The translations under genes were made by a program, and so were the position numbers. Shown here in pieces: positions 46,315 to 56,437 of a DNA stretch of 64,000 bases (position 1 is its first letter; each line of letters begins with the position of its first letter). Origin of the DNA: JBAMOY01 sp037071015 (GTDB taxonomy: Bacteria > Bacillota_I > Bacilli_A > RF39 > UBA660). The stretch covers positions 372,001-436,000 of the forward strand of contig JBAMOY010000001.1 of NCBI GenBank assembly GCA_037071015.1, in the 5' to 3' direction. Under the pieces are notes generated by a model. It was given only the letters and a program-made list of their open reading frames with translations. It searched no databases and was not told the DNA's origin.

Positions 46315-47397
46315 ATGCGAGTGATTATCAGTGCCGGTGGTACAGGAGGACATATATATCCTGCTTTAGCAATTATAAATAAAATTAAACAGATGAATCC
46401 ACAAAGTGAATTTTTATATATCGGAACCCATAACCGTATGGAAAAAGATATTGTTCCTAAACAAGGGATTCCTTTTGAAAAAATTGAGATGTATGGCTTA
46501 AATCGTAAAAATATATTTAAAAATTTCAAAACAGTTAAGTGTTTTATTAAGGGGTACTATAAGTGTCGTAAAATAATAAAAAATTTTAAGCCGGATATTG
46601 TGATTGGGGTTGGAGGATATATTACAGTCCCAGTTATTTGTGCTGCTAAAAAGTTAGGTTATAATACCTTTTTGCACGAACAAAATAGTATTCCTGGTAA
46701 AGCTAATCAATTTTTGAGTAGTTATGCGACTAAAATAGGAGTATCATTTAAATCATCCATTAAATATTTTCCTGAATATAAAACAGTTTTTACTGGGAAC
46801 CCTTGTAGTGAAAATGCTTTAAATAGTAAACCAATTAATAAGAAAAATTTGGGGCTAGATGAACATAAAAAGTTAGTAGTTTTTGTTATGGGATCATTAG
46901 GTGCCAGCAAAGTTAACGATTATATTGTTAAAATTATGCCGAATTTCGCAAATAAAGACTATGAGGTTTTATTCATAACTGGTAATAGTGATTATGATAA
47001 GATTAAGCAAAATAAGTTTCCGAATAATGTTAAAGTTTTACCATATATGGATAATCTACAGGGTTTATTGAAGGTTACGGATTTAATTGTAACGCGCGCC
47101 GGAGCTACGACATTGAGTGAAGTAATGGCTTTAGAAGTTCCTTCAATTATTATTCCTAGTCCTTATGTTCCTAACAATCATCAATATAAAAATGCGATGG
47201 ACCTCGTGAATAATGATGCTGCTGAACTAATATTGGAAAACGAACTCGAAGGAAATATTTTAATCGATAAAATTGATAGTCTATTGAATGATTGTGAATA
47301 TTTAAAAAAAATGAAGCGTAATTTATCTAAAATGAGTGTTAAAGATAGCGCCTCTCAAATTTATAAAGCTATTAAAAAGATTGTAGGTAGTAAGTAA
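46315..47397 (+). CDS. murG: UDP-GlcNAc transferase MurG (lipid II synthesis)
   Basis: 360 residues. VIISAGGTGGHIYPALAI is the N-terminal glycine loop; GVGGYITVPVICAAK, HEQNSIPGKANQFL, GSLGASKVND, ITRAGATTLSE-like TRAGATTLSEVMA and PYVPNNHQYKNA are the GT28 elements that bind UDP-GlcNAc. It works on the inner face of the membrane to turn lipid I into lipid II. It heads the murG-murB-divIB unit; murB begins inside its stop codon. Confidence 0.96.
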   Translation: MRVIISAGGTGGHIYPALAIINKIKQMNPQSEFLYIGTHNRMEKDIVPKQGIPFEKIEMYGLNRKNIFKNFKTVKCFIKGYYKCRKIIKNFKPDIVIGVGGYITVPVICAAKKLGYNTFLHEQNSIPGKANQFLSSYATKIGVSFKSSIKYFPEYKTVFTGNPCSENALNSKPINKKNLGLDEHKKLVVFVMGSLGASKVNDYIVKIMPNFANKDYEVLFITGNSDYDKIKQNKFPNNVKVLPYMDNLQGLLKVTDLIVTRAGATTLSEVMALEVPSIIIPSPYVPNNHQYKNAMDLVNNDAAELILENELEGNILIDKIDSLLNDCEYLKKMKRNLSKMSVKDSASQIYKAIKKIVGSK

Positions 47398-48293
47398 TGA
47401 GTATAGTTAAGGAATTAAAAAAAATTAAATGTGGGAAAATTTTAACTAATGTCAGTTTAAAAGAATATACAACTTATAAAATTGATGGTAAAGCTAAAGT
47501 TATTGTTTTTCCTAAAAATAAACATGAGTTAATCAATTTAATAAAATATATTAAAAATCATAATATTCCATATAAAATTTTGGGAAATGGATCCAATTTG
47601 ATTTTTGTAAAATCAGTTTACGAAGGAATTTTAATCAAATTAAGTGAGTTTGATGACTTAAAAATCGATAAGAATGTTATTCAAGTGGGTGCCGGTTATA
47701 ATCTGATGAAATTAGCTCTTAAAGTATCACGATTAGGGTTAACTGGTTTAGAATTTGCGACTGGCATACCAGGAAGTGTCGGGGGAGCCGTCTATATGAA
47801 TGCTGGTGCTTATAATAGTGATATGGGTTACGTAGTGAAGATGGTTAAAGTTTTAACTCCGAATTTAGAAATAAAAGAAATGACTAATCGTGAAATGGAC
47901 TTCCATTATCGAACATCATTTTTACAAAAAAATCCTGGCTATATTTGTTTGGAGGCTACCATTGTTTTACGATATGGCAATAAAGATATCATTATGGAAA
48001 TCATTAAAGACAGAAAGGAACGTCGGGTGATTGGGCAACCATTGGAATATCCTAGTGCTGGTAGTGTTTTTAGAAATCCGAAAGATGATTATGCTGGTCG
48101 TTTAATTGAGGATATCGGTTATAAAGGTAAAAAGATTGGTGGTGCTGAAGTCAGTCAAAAACATGCTAATTTTATTATTAATACCGGTGGAGCTACAGGT
48201 AAAGATATATATGATTTAATTATGGAGATAAAAGATAAAGTAAAAGAAAAATACGACATTGAATTAAAAGTTGAGCAAGAAATTGTAGAATAG
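47397..48293 (+). CDS. murB: UDP-N-acetylenolpyruvoylglucosamine reductase
   Basis: 298 residues, MurB type IIa. YTTYKIDGKAKVIVFPK and LGNGSNL bind FAD; GLTGLEFATGIPGSVGGAVYMNAGAY is the signature; YRTSFLQ and the serine in PSAGSVFRNP (catalytic Ser) are present, and the late VEQEIVE has the catalytic Glu. It forms UDP-MurNAc. The start overlaps the murG stop. divIB follows after eight bases. Confidence 0.96.
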   Translation: MSIVKELKKIKCGKILTNVSLKEYTTYKIDGKAKVIVFPKNKHELINLIKYIKNHNIPYKILGNGSNLIFVKSVYEGILIKLSEFDDLKIDKNVIQVGAGYNLMKLALKVSRLGLTGLEFATGIPGSVGGAVYMNAGAYNSDMGYVVKMVKVLTPNLEIKEMTNREMDFHYRTSFLQKNPGYICLEATIVLRYGNKDIIMEIIKDRKERRVIGQPLEYPSAGSVFRNPKDDYAGRLIEDIGYKGKKIGGAEVSQKHANFIINTGGATGKDIYDLIMEIKDKVKEKYDIELKVEQEIVE

Positions 48294-48301
48294 GTGATAT
48301 A

Positions 48302-48982
48302 GTGGCAAAAAAAGGGAAGAAAAAAAAGCGGCGTTTAAGATTAAAAAGAGTATTAATCTTTTTGTTCGCTACTATCTTAATTGGCTATCTTATTTTTCTC
48401 CTTTTAAATCGTCCGATAACTAACATTTACATTGAAGGAAACGAGTATTTAACAGAACAGGAAATTATTGAGTATATTGGTGTTGATAATTATCCAAAGT
48501 TAATTGATTGTCCTAATTATAAATTAATTAAAAAACTAAAAAATAATAAGTTTATTAAAAGTGCTAAGATTTATAAACGCCACTTCACAGATTTATATAT
48601 TATTATTGAAGAAAATCGACCGTTATATTACAATAGTACGGACAAAAAAACAGTTTTATTAGATGGAACTAAAGTTAATAAGATTTTTGAGGTTCCAACT
48701 TTGATTAATTATATACCAGATACTAAATTAGTTAAATTTCAAAGTAAATTAGAAGAGATCGATTCAGAAATATTAACAAGAATATCGGATATCGAATATA
48801 AACCTAATGATGTTGATAAGAATCGTTTATTGCTTACCATGAATGATGGTAACTATGTCTACATTACGATTAATAAATTACCAAATATTAACAATTATGT
48901 TAATATAATTAAAGAATTCAATGGTAAAAAAGGCATTTTATATTTAGATTCTGGTGAATACTTTAAAATTATGGAAGATTGA
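48302..48982 (+). CDS. divIB: Cell division protein DivIB/FtsQ
   Basis: 226 residues. A very basic cytoplasmic tail (KKGKKKKRRLRLKR), one transmembrane helix (about 20-37), then the POTRA domain ITNIYIEGNEYLTEQEIIEYIG and the beta domain with a YYNSTDKKTVLLDG segment. The order murG-murB-divIB is the Bacillus dcw order. Annotated GTG start at 48302 with AGGTGAT upstream. A terminator follows. Confidence 0.88.
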   Translation: MAKKGKKKKRRLRLKRVLIFLFATILIGYLIFLLLNRPITNIYIEGNEYLTEQEIIEYIGVDNYPKLIDCPNYKLIKKLKNNKFIKSAKIYKRHFTDLYIIIEENRPLYYNSTDKKTVLLDGTKVNKIFEVPTLINYIPDTKLVKFQSKLEEIDSEILTRISDIEYKPNDVDKNRLLLTMNDGNYVYITINKLPNINNYVNIIKEFNGKKGILYLDSGEYFKIMED

Positions 48983-48996
48983 CAGATCTTCTTTTT
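48974..48996 (+). terminator. Terminator after divIB
   Basis: GAAGAT (48974-48979) / ATCTTC (48986-48991) with a T-run; the stop codon is in the stem-loop. Confidence 0.6.
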
Positions 48997-49027
48997 ATAT
49001 ATATAATATCAAACTCGAGGTGATGAT

Positions 49028-50056
49028 ATGAGTAATAATGATGTATTAAAGTTTGAAGAGGGAGAATTAGTCTGGGCTTATAGAGATATGTTTAAAAATG
49101 AATCATATGACCATTATTTTTTATCAGAAGCAGCAGATGTTATGCCATATTTGATAATAAAAGCCGATAATGATATTTATTATGCTTTGTTAACAACTAA
49201 TAAAGATAAAAAAATGGATTTACAGTATGGGAATGCTAATAGTAATATTTTTGAATTGTCAGAAGGAATAGATAAAAAACGATATGTTGATCTTTCAGCT
49301 ATTTATCAATTAACTAAAGATGACATAATTAAAGTAATGACGAGGTATAGCGAAGCAACTTTAGAAAAAGTTTTAACTAAATTGGCGGCTAGTATTATCA
49401 ATGGTGTTTTATTTCTTAGTAAAAAAGATTTTAGTATTTTTAAACAGATATATATAAAATATAACAATTTAGATTTAGGCGATATTGTTACAATTAAAAA
49501 GGACGATCACATAAAAAATTACATAATTATTAATAAACCTGATTCTCACAGAGCCACAGGGGTTAGTTGTGAAATAATTCCTAATAAAAAAACTGGTCTC
49601 AAAGATATCTTGGTAGATTTTACCGACTATAATAAGTTCAATAGTAATTCCCCATTATATTATAAACTAGAGCATGGTTTATCCTCTAAGGAATTGGCAA
49701 GAGTTTTAGAATTAAAAGAACAGTATTATCAAAGACTTAAATATGATCGTAAGGATGCTCATTATGATATGGGTGTAGTGGTTAAAATTAATGGATGTGA
49801 TTATATAGTTATTGCGGATGACGATAAAAATTATTATGTCACCAATTATCAAGATCGGCACTTATTTAATTATCTTCAAGTTTTTGATAAGCATCAATTT
49901 AAGTTTCAATATGTTAGTTGTATAGATGATAGTGAGTTACTGAGTATCTTGATTAGAATTGCACATGATAAGCGTAATCTTTATCCTGATGTTATAGGTA
50001 AAGTAACTGATAAAGTTAAACGATTATTAATCGTTGAAATGAAAGAACTAAATTAG
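49028..50056 (+). CDS. Unrecognised 342-residue cytoplasmic protein
   Basis: GAGGTGAT precedes the ATG. No membrane segment or signal peptide. The sequence has an apparent internal duplication of a small barrel-like element: residues about 8-55 (FEEGELVWAYRDM), 150-165 (LDLGDIVTIKKDDHIKNYII) and 250-265 (YDMGVVVKINGCDYIVIADD) each look like the start of an SH3/PemK-like barrel. I cannot name the family. It lies between divIB and ftsA, which hints at envelope or division work, but it has its own terminator. Confidence 0.6.
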   Translation: MSNNDVLKFEEGELVWAYRDMFKNESYDHYFLSEAADVMPYLIIKADNDIYYALLTTNKDKKMDLQYGNANSNIFELSEGIDKKRYVDLSAIYQLTKDDIIKVMTRYSEATLEKVLTKLAASIINGVLFLSKKDFSIFKQIYIKYNNLDLGDIVTIKKDDHIKNYIIINKPDSHRATGVSCEIIPNKKTGLKDILVDFTDYNKFNSNSPLYYKLEHGLSSKELARVLELKEQYYQRLKYDRKDAHYDMGVVVKINGCDYIVIADDDKNYYVTNYQDRHLFNYLQVFDKHQFKFQYVSCIDDSELLSILIRIAHDKRNLYPDVIGKVTDKVKRLLIVEMKELN

Positions 50057-50066
50057 TTCTTTTTTT
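50042..50066 (+). terminator. Terminator after the unknown gene
   Basis: AAAGAACT (50042-50049) / AGTTCTTT (50055-50062) and T-run. The 50067-50463 stretch after it has only tiny ORFs and an AT-rich ftsA upstream region (TATAAT at 50441 region not well placed); I see no gene there. Confidence 0.75.
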
Positions 50067-50463
50067 GTTATCTTAATGTTAATGTTTGCTAATTGAATTC
50101 GATTTACTTTATTAAACGAATATTTCTCGTAACGAAAACAAGTGTGTTAGTGACTGGATTATTAGTTATATTATGCTGGCTTTATATTTCAAAGGTTATT
50201 TAGAGCCCGCAAAAAAGAAAGTGATATTTTTGTGGCAATAAGAATAAATACAATAATTATGAAACCAAAGAAAATAAAGATAAACATTATTCGTTATGTT
50301 TCGAAATCGAGAAAATTTTAGTTTCTTTAAATAATGGTACAAAAATATTTAATTGATGATATTCTTATAAATATCTAGAATACCTAATATAATGTAAAAA
50401 AATACTTTTACATTTTTAAATTTATATAGTATAATTATGTTATGATTATAGGAGATGATAGGC

Positions 50464-51723
50464 ATGAAGCATATTTATACTAGTGTTGATATCGGTTCAG
50501 ATAGTATTAAAATTGTTGTATGTGAATTGTTTAAAAACAAGTTGAATTTGTTGGCTGCTTCATCTTTTAAATCTAAAGGAATTAAAAAGGGGCTTATAAC
50601 TGATGTTACAGCAGCGACGAATTCGCTCAAAAATGGTTTTAAAGAAATTGAACAGATGTTAGGTATTAAAATTACTAAGGTGATTGCATCTATACCTAGT
50701 TATTTTGCTGATTTTTCGATGATCAAAGGTTCAATCAAGATAAATAGTGATGATCATGTTATTTCTGGTGATGATGTCATTGACGTTTTGAAGGAAGCTA
50801 TGAAGGCTAAAATGACGGCTAATAAAGAAATGGTTACGATGTTACCAATTGATTTTACTATAGATGATAAGGCGGGTATTAAAGACCCTAAAGGCTTAGT
50901 AGGTGGTGTTTTAGGAGTTAGAGCTATTTTAGCAACAACACCAAAAAAGAACATTTATTCAGTTGTTAGTTTACTTTATAGTTTAGGAATTGAAACCATC
51001 GATATATCATTAAATAGTATCGGAGATATCTACGCCTTTAAAACTAAAGATTTAGAGAATAAGGTTGGAGCTATTATTAATATTGGTTCCGAAGGAACGT
51101 CAGTATCGTTATATAATAAAGGTATCATTGTTAAGAATTCTATTATTCAATTAGGTGGTAAAAATATTGATAATGATATCGCTTATATGTACAAGGTAGA
51201 TTTGAAGACAGCTAAAACAATCAAAGAAAAATTTGCCCTTGCACATAAGATGTATGCTAGTGTGAATGATGTATACGAAATAGAAACGGCTTATGAGGAA
51301 AAAATTAAGATTAATCAGTTTGAAGTGTCAGAAATTGCTATGTCACGAATCGAAGAAATTCTTAATTTGGCAAAAAAAGAGATAAATCTATTAACAAATA
51401 AGCCGATAGAGTATATAATAATAACTGGCGGGACAAGTAATATGGCCCATTTTGGGTATGTAGCTGAAGATATATTTGGAAAAAATGTTAGTATTGGTAA
51501 TGTTAAGATGATCGGTATCCGTAATAATAAATATTCATCAGCTATTGGTAATGTTGTCTATTTTATAAACAAATTAAAATTAAAAGGCCGTGATTATACG
51601 ATGTTAAGTGAAGACGATATTGAAAACTTATCATCGCCTAAAAGAGGACTAGTTAATATTTCAGGAAGTTCAATGTTAGGTAAAGTGTTTGGATACTTTT
51701 TCGGCGAAAATGAGGAGGATTAA
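50464..51723 (+). CDS. ftsA: Cell division protein FtsA
   Basis: 419 residues from the ATG at 50464. The in-frame ATG at 50455 directly abuts the GGAG sequence, so it cannot be used. Actin-like motifs: [18 protein letters not shown] (phosphate 1), [28 protein letters not shown] (phosphate 2) and [13 protein letters not shown] (adenosine). The C-terminus [16 protein letters not shown] is a short amphipathic membrane anchor. It tethers FtsZ to the membrane. ftsZ follows after one base. Confidence 0.93.
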   Translation: MKHIYTSVDIGSDSIKIVVCELFKNKLNLLAASSFKSKGIKKGLITDVTAATNSLKNGFKEIEQMLGIKITKVIASIPSYFADFSMIKGSIKINSDDHVISGDDVIDVLKEAMKAKMTANKEMVTMLPIDFTIDDKAGIKDPKGLVGGVLGVRAILATTPKKNIYSVVSLLYSLGIETIDISLNSIGDIYAFKTKDLENKVGAIINIGSEGTSVSLYNKGIIVKNSIIQLGGKNIDNDIAYMYKVDLKTAKTIKEKFALAHKMYASVNDVYEIETAYEEKIKINQFEVSEIAMSRIEEILNLAKKEINLLTNKPIEYIIITGGTSNMAHFGYVAEDIFGKNVSIGNVKMIGIRNNKYSSAIGNVVYFINKLKLKGRDYTMLSEDDIENLSSPKRGLVNISGSSMLGKVFGYFFGENEED

Positions 51724-51724
51724 A

Positions 51725-52798
51725 ATGTTGGGATTAGAGATGGATCAAATCGCAAAAATTAAAGTTATTGGTGTTGGTGGTGGCGGTTGTAACGCTGTTA
51801 ACCGTATGATTGAATCAGGAGTTAAAGGTGTTGAGTTTATTGCTGCTAATACTGACTTACAAGTTTTAAATTGTTCGAAGGCAGAAACCAAAATTCAGTT
51901 AGGTAGTGAATTAACTGGTGGTCGTGGTGCTGGTTCTAAACCAGAAGTTGGTCGTGAGGCTGCTTTAGAATCAAAAGAGGAAATCGAATCAGTATTAGAA
52001 GGTGCTGATATGATTTTTGTAACTTGTGGTATGGGCGGTGGAACTGGTACTGGGGCTGCTCCTGTTATTGCTGATATCGCACAACAATTAGGTGCCCTTA
52101 CTGTTGGCATCGTAACTAAGCCATTTTCATTCGAAGGAAAAAAGAGAATGGAGCAAGCTATTGTTGGTTTAGATGAGTTGAAAAAGCATGTTGATACACT
52201 AATCGTGATTCCAAATGATCGTTTAAGAGAAATAATTGATAAAACAACGCCATTATTAGAGTCATTTAAAGAGGTTGATAATGTTCTAAGAAGAGGTGTT
52301 CAATCTATATCTGATTTAATCGCAGTAGCAGGACTTATCAATCTAGATTTTGCCGATGTTAAAGCAGTCATGGAAAAGCGTGGTAATGCTTTAATTGGTA
52401 TTGGAATGGGTGTGGGTGAAAATCGTGCAACTGAAGCTGCGCGTCAAGCTGTTTCTAGCCCTTTGCTTGAAACCAGTATTTCAGGTGCAACTGATGCAAT
52501 TATCAACGTAACTGGTGGTGCTAATCTAACTTTATTCGAAGTAGAAGAAGCTGCTGAAGTTATTCGTTCATCAGCTAATACCGATATTAATACTATTTTT
52601 GGAGCTGTCATTAACGAAAATTTAAATGATGAAATTATTGTTACTGTGATTGCAACCGGTTTCGAAGAAAATAGTGAACCATTATATCATTCATATAATC
52701 GTCGTGAAGATAATAAGACTGCTATTGTTGATAAACCAGAGATTGATGATGACGATGATGGTGATATTCCAGCATTTTTAAGAAAAAGAGGTTTTTAA
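51725..52798 (+). CDS. ftsZ: Cell division protein FtsZ
   Basis: 357 residues from the ATG at 51725, which follows GAGGAGG; the longer frame from 51689 overlaps ftsA and is not used. [17 protein letters not shown], the tubulin signature [13 protein letters not shown], and the C-terminal peptide [11 protein letters not shown] for FtsA/ZipA/SepF binding are intact. GTPase that forms the Z-ring. The linker is short and acidic (DDDDDG). The next terminator ends the operon. Confidence 0.98.
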   Translation: MLGLEMDQIAKIKVIGVGGGGCNAVNRMIESGVKGVEFIAANTDLQVLNCSKAETKIQLGSELTGGRGAGSKPEVGREAALESKEEIESVLEGADMIFVTCGMGGGTGTGAAPVIADIAQQLGALTVGIVTKPFSFEGKKRMEQAIVGLDELKKHVDTLIVIPNDRLREIIDKTTPLLESFKEVDNVLRRGVQSISDLIAVAGLINLDFADVKAVMEKRGNALIGIGMGVGENRATEAARQAVSSPLLETSISGATDAIINVTGGANLTLFEVEEAAEVIRSSANTDINTIFGAVINENLNDEIIVTVIATGFEENSEPLYHSYNRREDNKTAIVDKPEIDDDDDGDIPAFLRKRGF

Positions 52799-52810
52799 AA
52801 AAATAATTTA

Positions 52811-52842
52811 AAAAACGACACAATTATCTGTGTTGTTTTTTT
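52811..52842 (+). terminator. Terminator of ftsAZ
   Basis: AAAAACGACACA (52811-52822) pairs with TGTGTTGTTTTT (52829-52840), one G-U pair. Confidence 0.85.
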
Positions 52843-52862
52843 ATAATTAAATTGGTGATGCT

Positions 52863-53660
52863 ATGAAGGTATATCTAGATGTCATTTTTTTAATTAACTT
52901 TCTTTTTGATTTTCTTTTATTAACTGCCACTTCATTGCTTCTCAAACGTAATGTTAAGTTTGTAAATATACTTTTAGGTTCCTTGGTTGGCGCATTAAGT
53001 ATTTTTGTTTTATTTATACAAATAAATTCTTTTGAATTATTTATCATTAAAGTTATTATTAGTTTACTTATGGTTTTAATTACTTTTAAATATAAAAATA
53101 TACGTTATACTTTAAAAAACATATTTTATCTATATTCGACAAGTATGGTATTAGGCGGCGTATTATATTACTTAAACGTTGAATTTTCTTATAAGCAAGA
53201 GGGACTTGTTTTTTATCATGATGGATTAAGTATCAATTTTATTTTTCTCATCATATTTTCACCTGTGATTGTATATGCTTATGTAAAGCAAATAAAAAAA
53301 TTAAAAAATAATTACAATAATTATTATAATTGTAAAATTTATTTTTATGATAGATGTTTAGATTTGACGGGGTTTATCGATAGTGGTAATCAGCTTACAG
53401 ACCCTTATCTTAGACGTCCTATTATTTTGATTAATAAAAAAGATTATATATATGATATTAATGAGTTTAAGATGGTGATGGTCCCATATAGTGGAGTTAA
53501 TAGTAAAGGGCTGATTACTTGTGTTCAGCCAACTAAAATAATCATTAATAATCGTTTATTAAAGAAAAATTGTTTAGTAGGATTGTTAGAAGATGATATT
53601 GTGATAGATGGTGTTAGTTGTATATTAAACAATAAAATAATGGAGGATATTATATGTTAA
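52863..53660 (+). CDS. spoIIGA: Sporulation sigma-E processing peptidase SpoIIGA
   Basis: 265 residues. The first 145 residues have about five transmembrane helices. The C-terminal half is an aspartic-protease domain with D173 in GFIDSGNQLTDP, followed by RRPIILINK and MVPYSGVNSKGL, as in SpoIIGA. It cleaves pro-sigma-E at the polar septum in the mother cell. It starts after LVDVIFLINFLFD-like MKVYLDVIFLINFLFD. sigE overlaps its end by seven bases. Confidence 0.9.
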   Translation: MKVYLDVIFLINFLFDFLLLTATSLLLKRNVKFVNILLGSLVGALSIFVLFIQINSFELFIIKVIISLLMVLITFKYKNIRYTLKNIFYLYSTSMVLGGVLYYLNVEFSYKQEGLVFYHDGLSINFIFLIIFSPVIVYAYVKQIKKLKNNYNNYYNCKIYFYDRCLDLTGFIDSGNQLTDPYLRRPIILINKKDYIYDINEFKMVMVPYSGVNSKGLITCVQPTKIIINNRLLKKNCLVGLLEDDIVIDGVSCILNNKIMEDIIC

Positions 53661-54346
53661 AAAAAATTATTAACTTATTTAGTAAATTATTTAGTGATTT
53701 TAGTCATGTTTTTTTTGTAGGAAGCGCTGACAAATTACCTGAACCTCTATCTAAAGAGGATGAAATTATTTATGTAACTCAAGCGAATAATGGTGATAAA
53801 TTAGCAAAAGAAAAATTAATCGAGCACAACTTACGATTAGTCGTGTTTTTATCTAAAAAATATGAAAATACGGGAGTTGATTTAGAAGACCTTGTCAGTA
53901 TTGGAACAATTGGTTTAATCAAAGGAGTTAATACTTATAAGTTAGATAAAAATATAAAATTAGCTACTTATGCTTCACGTTGTATTGATAATGAAATATT
54001 GATGTTTTTACGTAAGAATAAAAAAAGACGTGGGGAAGTAAGCTTTGAAGATAATCTTAGTTATGATGCAGAGGGTAATGAACTACATTTAGAGGATATA
54101 TTAGGAACTGAACCTGATATCGTTACGAAAGGTATTGAAAAAGAGACAGAGAAAAGACTTTTGTATCAAGAGATTAATAAATTAAACAAACGCGATAAGG
54201 AAATTATGATTTTAAGATATGGTCTCTTTGGTAAAGAAGAAATGACACAAAAAGATGTTGCTGATTTAATGGGAATTAGTCAATCATATATATCTCGAAT
54301 CGAAAAGAAAGTTATTCGTCGTTTAAAGAGTTTAGATAGTGTTTAG
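53654..54346 (+). CDS. sigE: RNA polymerase sporulation sigma factor E
   Basis: 230 residues. It begins with a hydrophobic/basic pro-sequence (about 1-25, MLKKIINLFSKLFSDF) before LPEPLSKEDE, the same layout as pro-sigma-E. Region 2 has DLEDLVSIGTIGLIKGVNTY and KLATYASRCIDNEILMFLRK; region 4 ends QKDVADLMGISQSYISRIEKK. Mother-cell sigma factor activated by SpoIIGA. Together they show that this organism is, or descends from, a spore former. Confidence 0.95.
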   Translation: MLKKIINLFSKLFSDFSHVFFVGSADKLPEPLSKEDEIIYVTQANNGDKLAKEKLIEHNLRLVVFLSKKYENTGVDLEDLVSIGTIGLIKGVNTYKLDKNIKLATYASRCIDNEILMFLRKNKKRRGEVSFEDNLSYDAEGNELHLEDILGTEPDIVTKGIEKETEKRLLYQEINKLNKRDKEIMILRYGLFGKEEMTQKDVADLMGISQSYISRIEKKVIRRLKSLDSV

Positions 54347-54400
54347 ATTGACAATCTTAGCGATATAATATATCATTATAGTTGAGGATGTTGGTATATT

Positions 54401-55102
54401 ATGAATAATAAATTGAAACTAATTTTATCGATAAGTTTATTATGTTTATTAATTATAGGCTTTGCTATTAACGGTAAAAATTTAATTAAAAATCCTAAAT
54501 TAGAAAATAGTGATGCCATTAAATTTAAAGAAGAGTATGAATCTCTTAATAATAAAGATAATGGATATGGTGGTAAATATTTACGCATAAGTATAAACGA
54601 TGATAATGTTATTAAATATGCAAGTTTTGAAGAACTAATTGATTTATTAGATAAAGGAACCGGCGTTATCTATTTTGGATTTCCCGAGTGTCCTTGGTGT
54701 CGAAATGCAGTTCCGAGTTTATTAGAGGCTGCCGATTCGACTGGTATTGAACAAATATATTATTTTAATGCTGTAGATATAAGAGATCAAAAAACATTAG
54801 ATGCTAATGGAGAAGTTATTACTACTAAAGAAGGAACTGAAGAATATAAGGAATTATTAAAAAAATTAGACAAATATTTATTACCGTATGATGGTTTAAA
54901 TGACGAATCTATTAAAAGATTATATTTTCCTTCTGTATATTTTATAAAAGATGGTGTTGTAATAGGTAAACATATTGATACAGTGGAGAGCCATACTGAT
55001 GCTTCTAAAGAATTAAATGAAAAACAAAAATTAGAATTAAAAGGTATTTATGAGAATTATATGATGGAAATACTAGATTCTAGTTGTGATAAAGAATGCT
55101 AA
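54401..55102 (+). CDS. Membrane-anchored thioredoxin-like protein (CPWC)
   Basis: 233 residues. N-terminal anchor (5-25). The thioredoxin-like domain has GVIYFGFPECPWCRNAVPSL (CxxC) and a distal FPSVYFIKDG with the cis-Pro. Between them is an insertion of about 40 charged residues. Two more cysteines close the protein (SSCDKEC). Resembles the bacteriocin-transport/accessory thiol oxidoreductase group. It begins the stretch of genes inserted between sigE and sigG. Confidence 0.7.
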   Translation: MNNKLKLILSISLLCLLIIGFAINGKNLIKNPKLENSDAIKFKEEYESLNNKDNGYGGKYLRISINDDNVIKYASFEELIDLLDKGTGVIYFGFPECPWCRNAVPSLLEAADSTGIEQIYYFNAVDIRDQKTLDANGEVITTKEGTEEYKELLKKLDKYLLPYDGLNDESIKRLYFPSVYFIKDGVVIGKHIDTVESHTDASKELNEKQKLELKGIYENYMMEILDSSCDKEC

Positions 55103-55115
55103 AGCATTCTTTTTA
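55091..55115 (+). terminator. Terminator after the thioredoxin-like gene
   Basis: AAGAATGC (55092-55099) / GCATTCTT (55104-55111) with the stop codon in the loop and a T-run. Confidence 0.8.
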
Positions 55116-55136
55116 TAATATGTGAGAACACAAAAT

Positions 55137-55164
55137 TTGACAAAAACAAAATGAATGTTATAAT
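55137..55164 (+). promoter_or_regulatory. Promoter of the acyltransferase gene
   Basis: TTGACA (55137-55142) and TATAAT (55159-55164), spaced 16 bases, leaving a leader of about 65 bases with no clear structure. Confidence 0.75.
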
Positions 55165-55236
55165 AACCACGTAGTATTTATAATTTAGCCACAACTTGAT
55201 AATTCTGTTGACATTTCAAAGATGGGAGAATAACTT

Positions 55237-56388
55237 ATGAAAAATATTCTAATTAGTAACTTACATGAAAAAGATGTTAATCATTTTACTACTAATTTAG
55301 GTTTGTCACTTAGAAGAAATGGGGACAAACCGTTTAAAAAACTGTGTAATATTTTTACTAATGCTCATATAGTTAGACAAGATAATGGGATAGGATTAAC
55401 TGATGATGAGTATTTTGCCAGTCTTACAACAAACTACATTCCTTTAGAAAATTATGATATAAAAAAAGGTAAAAACAATATAGTTGTTGAGCGATATCCT
55501 AATCTCGATAATGATGAACCTTATATTTTTGTCTGTAATCATACTTGTCCTGAGGATATTGAAACTGTATTAAACATTATAGATAGAAATGCCTATTTAA
55601 TTTTAGGATCTATTGAATCTCTTCAATATAATCCCGAGATGTATTTGTCGTGGTTAAACGGAATGGTTCCTTTTGATATAATGGATAAAGGTCAGAGAAA
55701 ACAAGTATTAGAAAAAATGTTAAGAGTGTTAAAATCAAATAGTATTCTTATATTTCCTGAAGGTTCCCATAATTACTGTCCCAATAAATTAGTTAATCAT
55801 TTATTTGATGGACCAGTTAATTTAGCTTTGCAGACTAATCGTAAAATTGTTATAGTGACTTTAGTGAAAGATGATGATAATAATGTTTCTTATATTGATG
55901 TTGGAAATCCTATTGATGTTAAGAATCTAACCGTTGATATGAATGGCGAATTTAATTCTAATGAAGAAATAGAAAAACACTATGTCAAAGGTTTAACTGC
56001 CGTAATAAGAGATAAAATGGCAACGGCTGTTTATTATATTATTGCTAGACATTTTAAAACTTTGTCTAGAGGAGATTATCGCGATGTTGAAGAATATTTA
56101 CGAATGAAAAAAATAACGAAAGCTTTTGAAAAATTAAAATGGAATCGCGATGTGTTTGATGCTGAATATCTTATTAAAAAGACTGCCGAAGAAAAAGAAT
56201 ATGAAGAAATAGTTAATTCATTGAGTAATTTGGTAGTTAAAGACGTAGCTTTTACTAGCAGTAATAGAGATTGGATTTTAAGTCAATTAGATATTGAGAA
56301 AAAAGACGTGGCGAATCGAATGAGAAACTTTTGGCTATCTACTCAGCTTGATGATCCGAATGTTAAAGTTTTAAAAAGGAAGAAATAA
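55237..56388 (+). CDS. PlsC-like acyltransferase family protein
   Basis: 383 residues. The catalytic block is VCNHTCPEDIETV (H-x4-D is NHTCPED here, H-x3-ED), and the phosphate-binding block is LIFPEGSHNYCPN (canonical FPEGTRS). About 90 residues precede and 200 follow the acyltransferase core, an unusual extension. No clear transmembrane helix. It may acylate a glycerophosphate or other lipid precursor; the substrate cannot be told. GGGAG lies before the ATG. Confidence 0.68.
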   Translation: MKNILISNLHEKDVNHFTTNLGLSLRRNGDKPFKKLCNIFTNAHIVRQDNGIGLTDDEYFASLTTNYIPLENYDIKKGKNNIVVERYPNLDNDEPYIFVCNHTCPEDIETVLNIIDRNAYLILGSIESLQYNPEMYLSWLNGMVPFDIMDKGQRKQVLEKMLRVLKSNSILIFPEGSHNYCPNKLVNHLFDGPVNLALQTNRKIVIVTLVKDDDNNVSYIDVGNPIDVKNLTVDMNGEFNSNEEIEKHYVKGLTAVIRDKMATAVYYIIARHFKTLSRGDYRDVEEYLRMKKITKAFEKLKWNRDVFDAEYLIKKTAEEKEYEEIVNSLSNLVVKDVAFTSSNRDWILSQLDIEKKDVANRMRNFWLSTQLDDPNVKVLKRKK

Positions 56389-56437
56389 TAGCTATTTTTT
56401 CTTTTTTTATGATAAAATTGTTATAGGGTGATTATAT

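Noticed and set aside
50067..50463. Possible decayed gene before ftsA
   Set aside because: Only stretches of about 20 codons are open on either strand and none resembles a protein I know.
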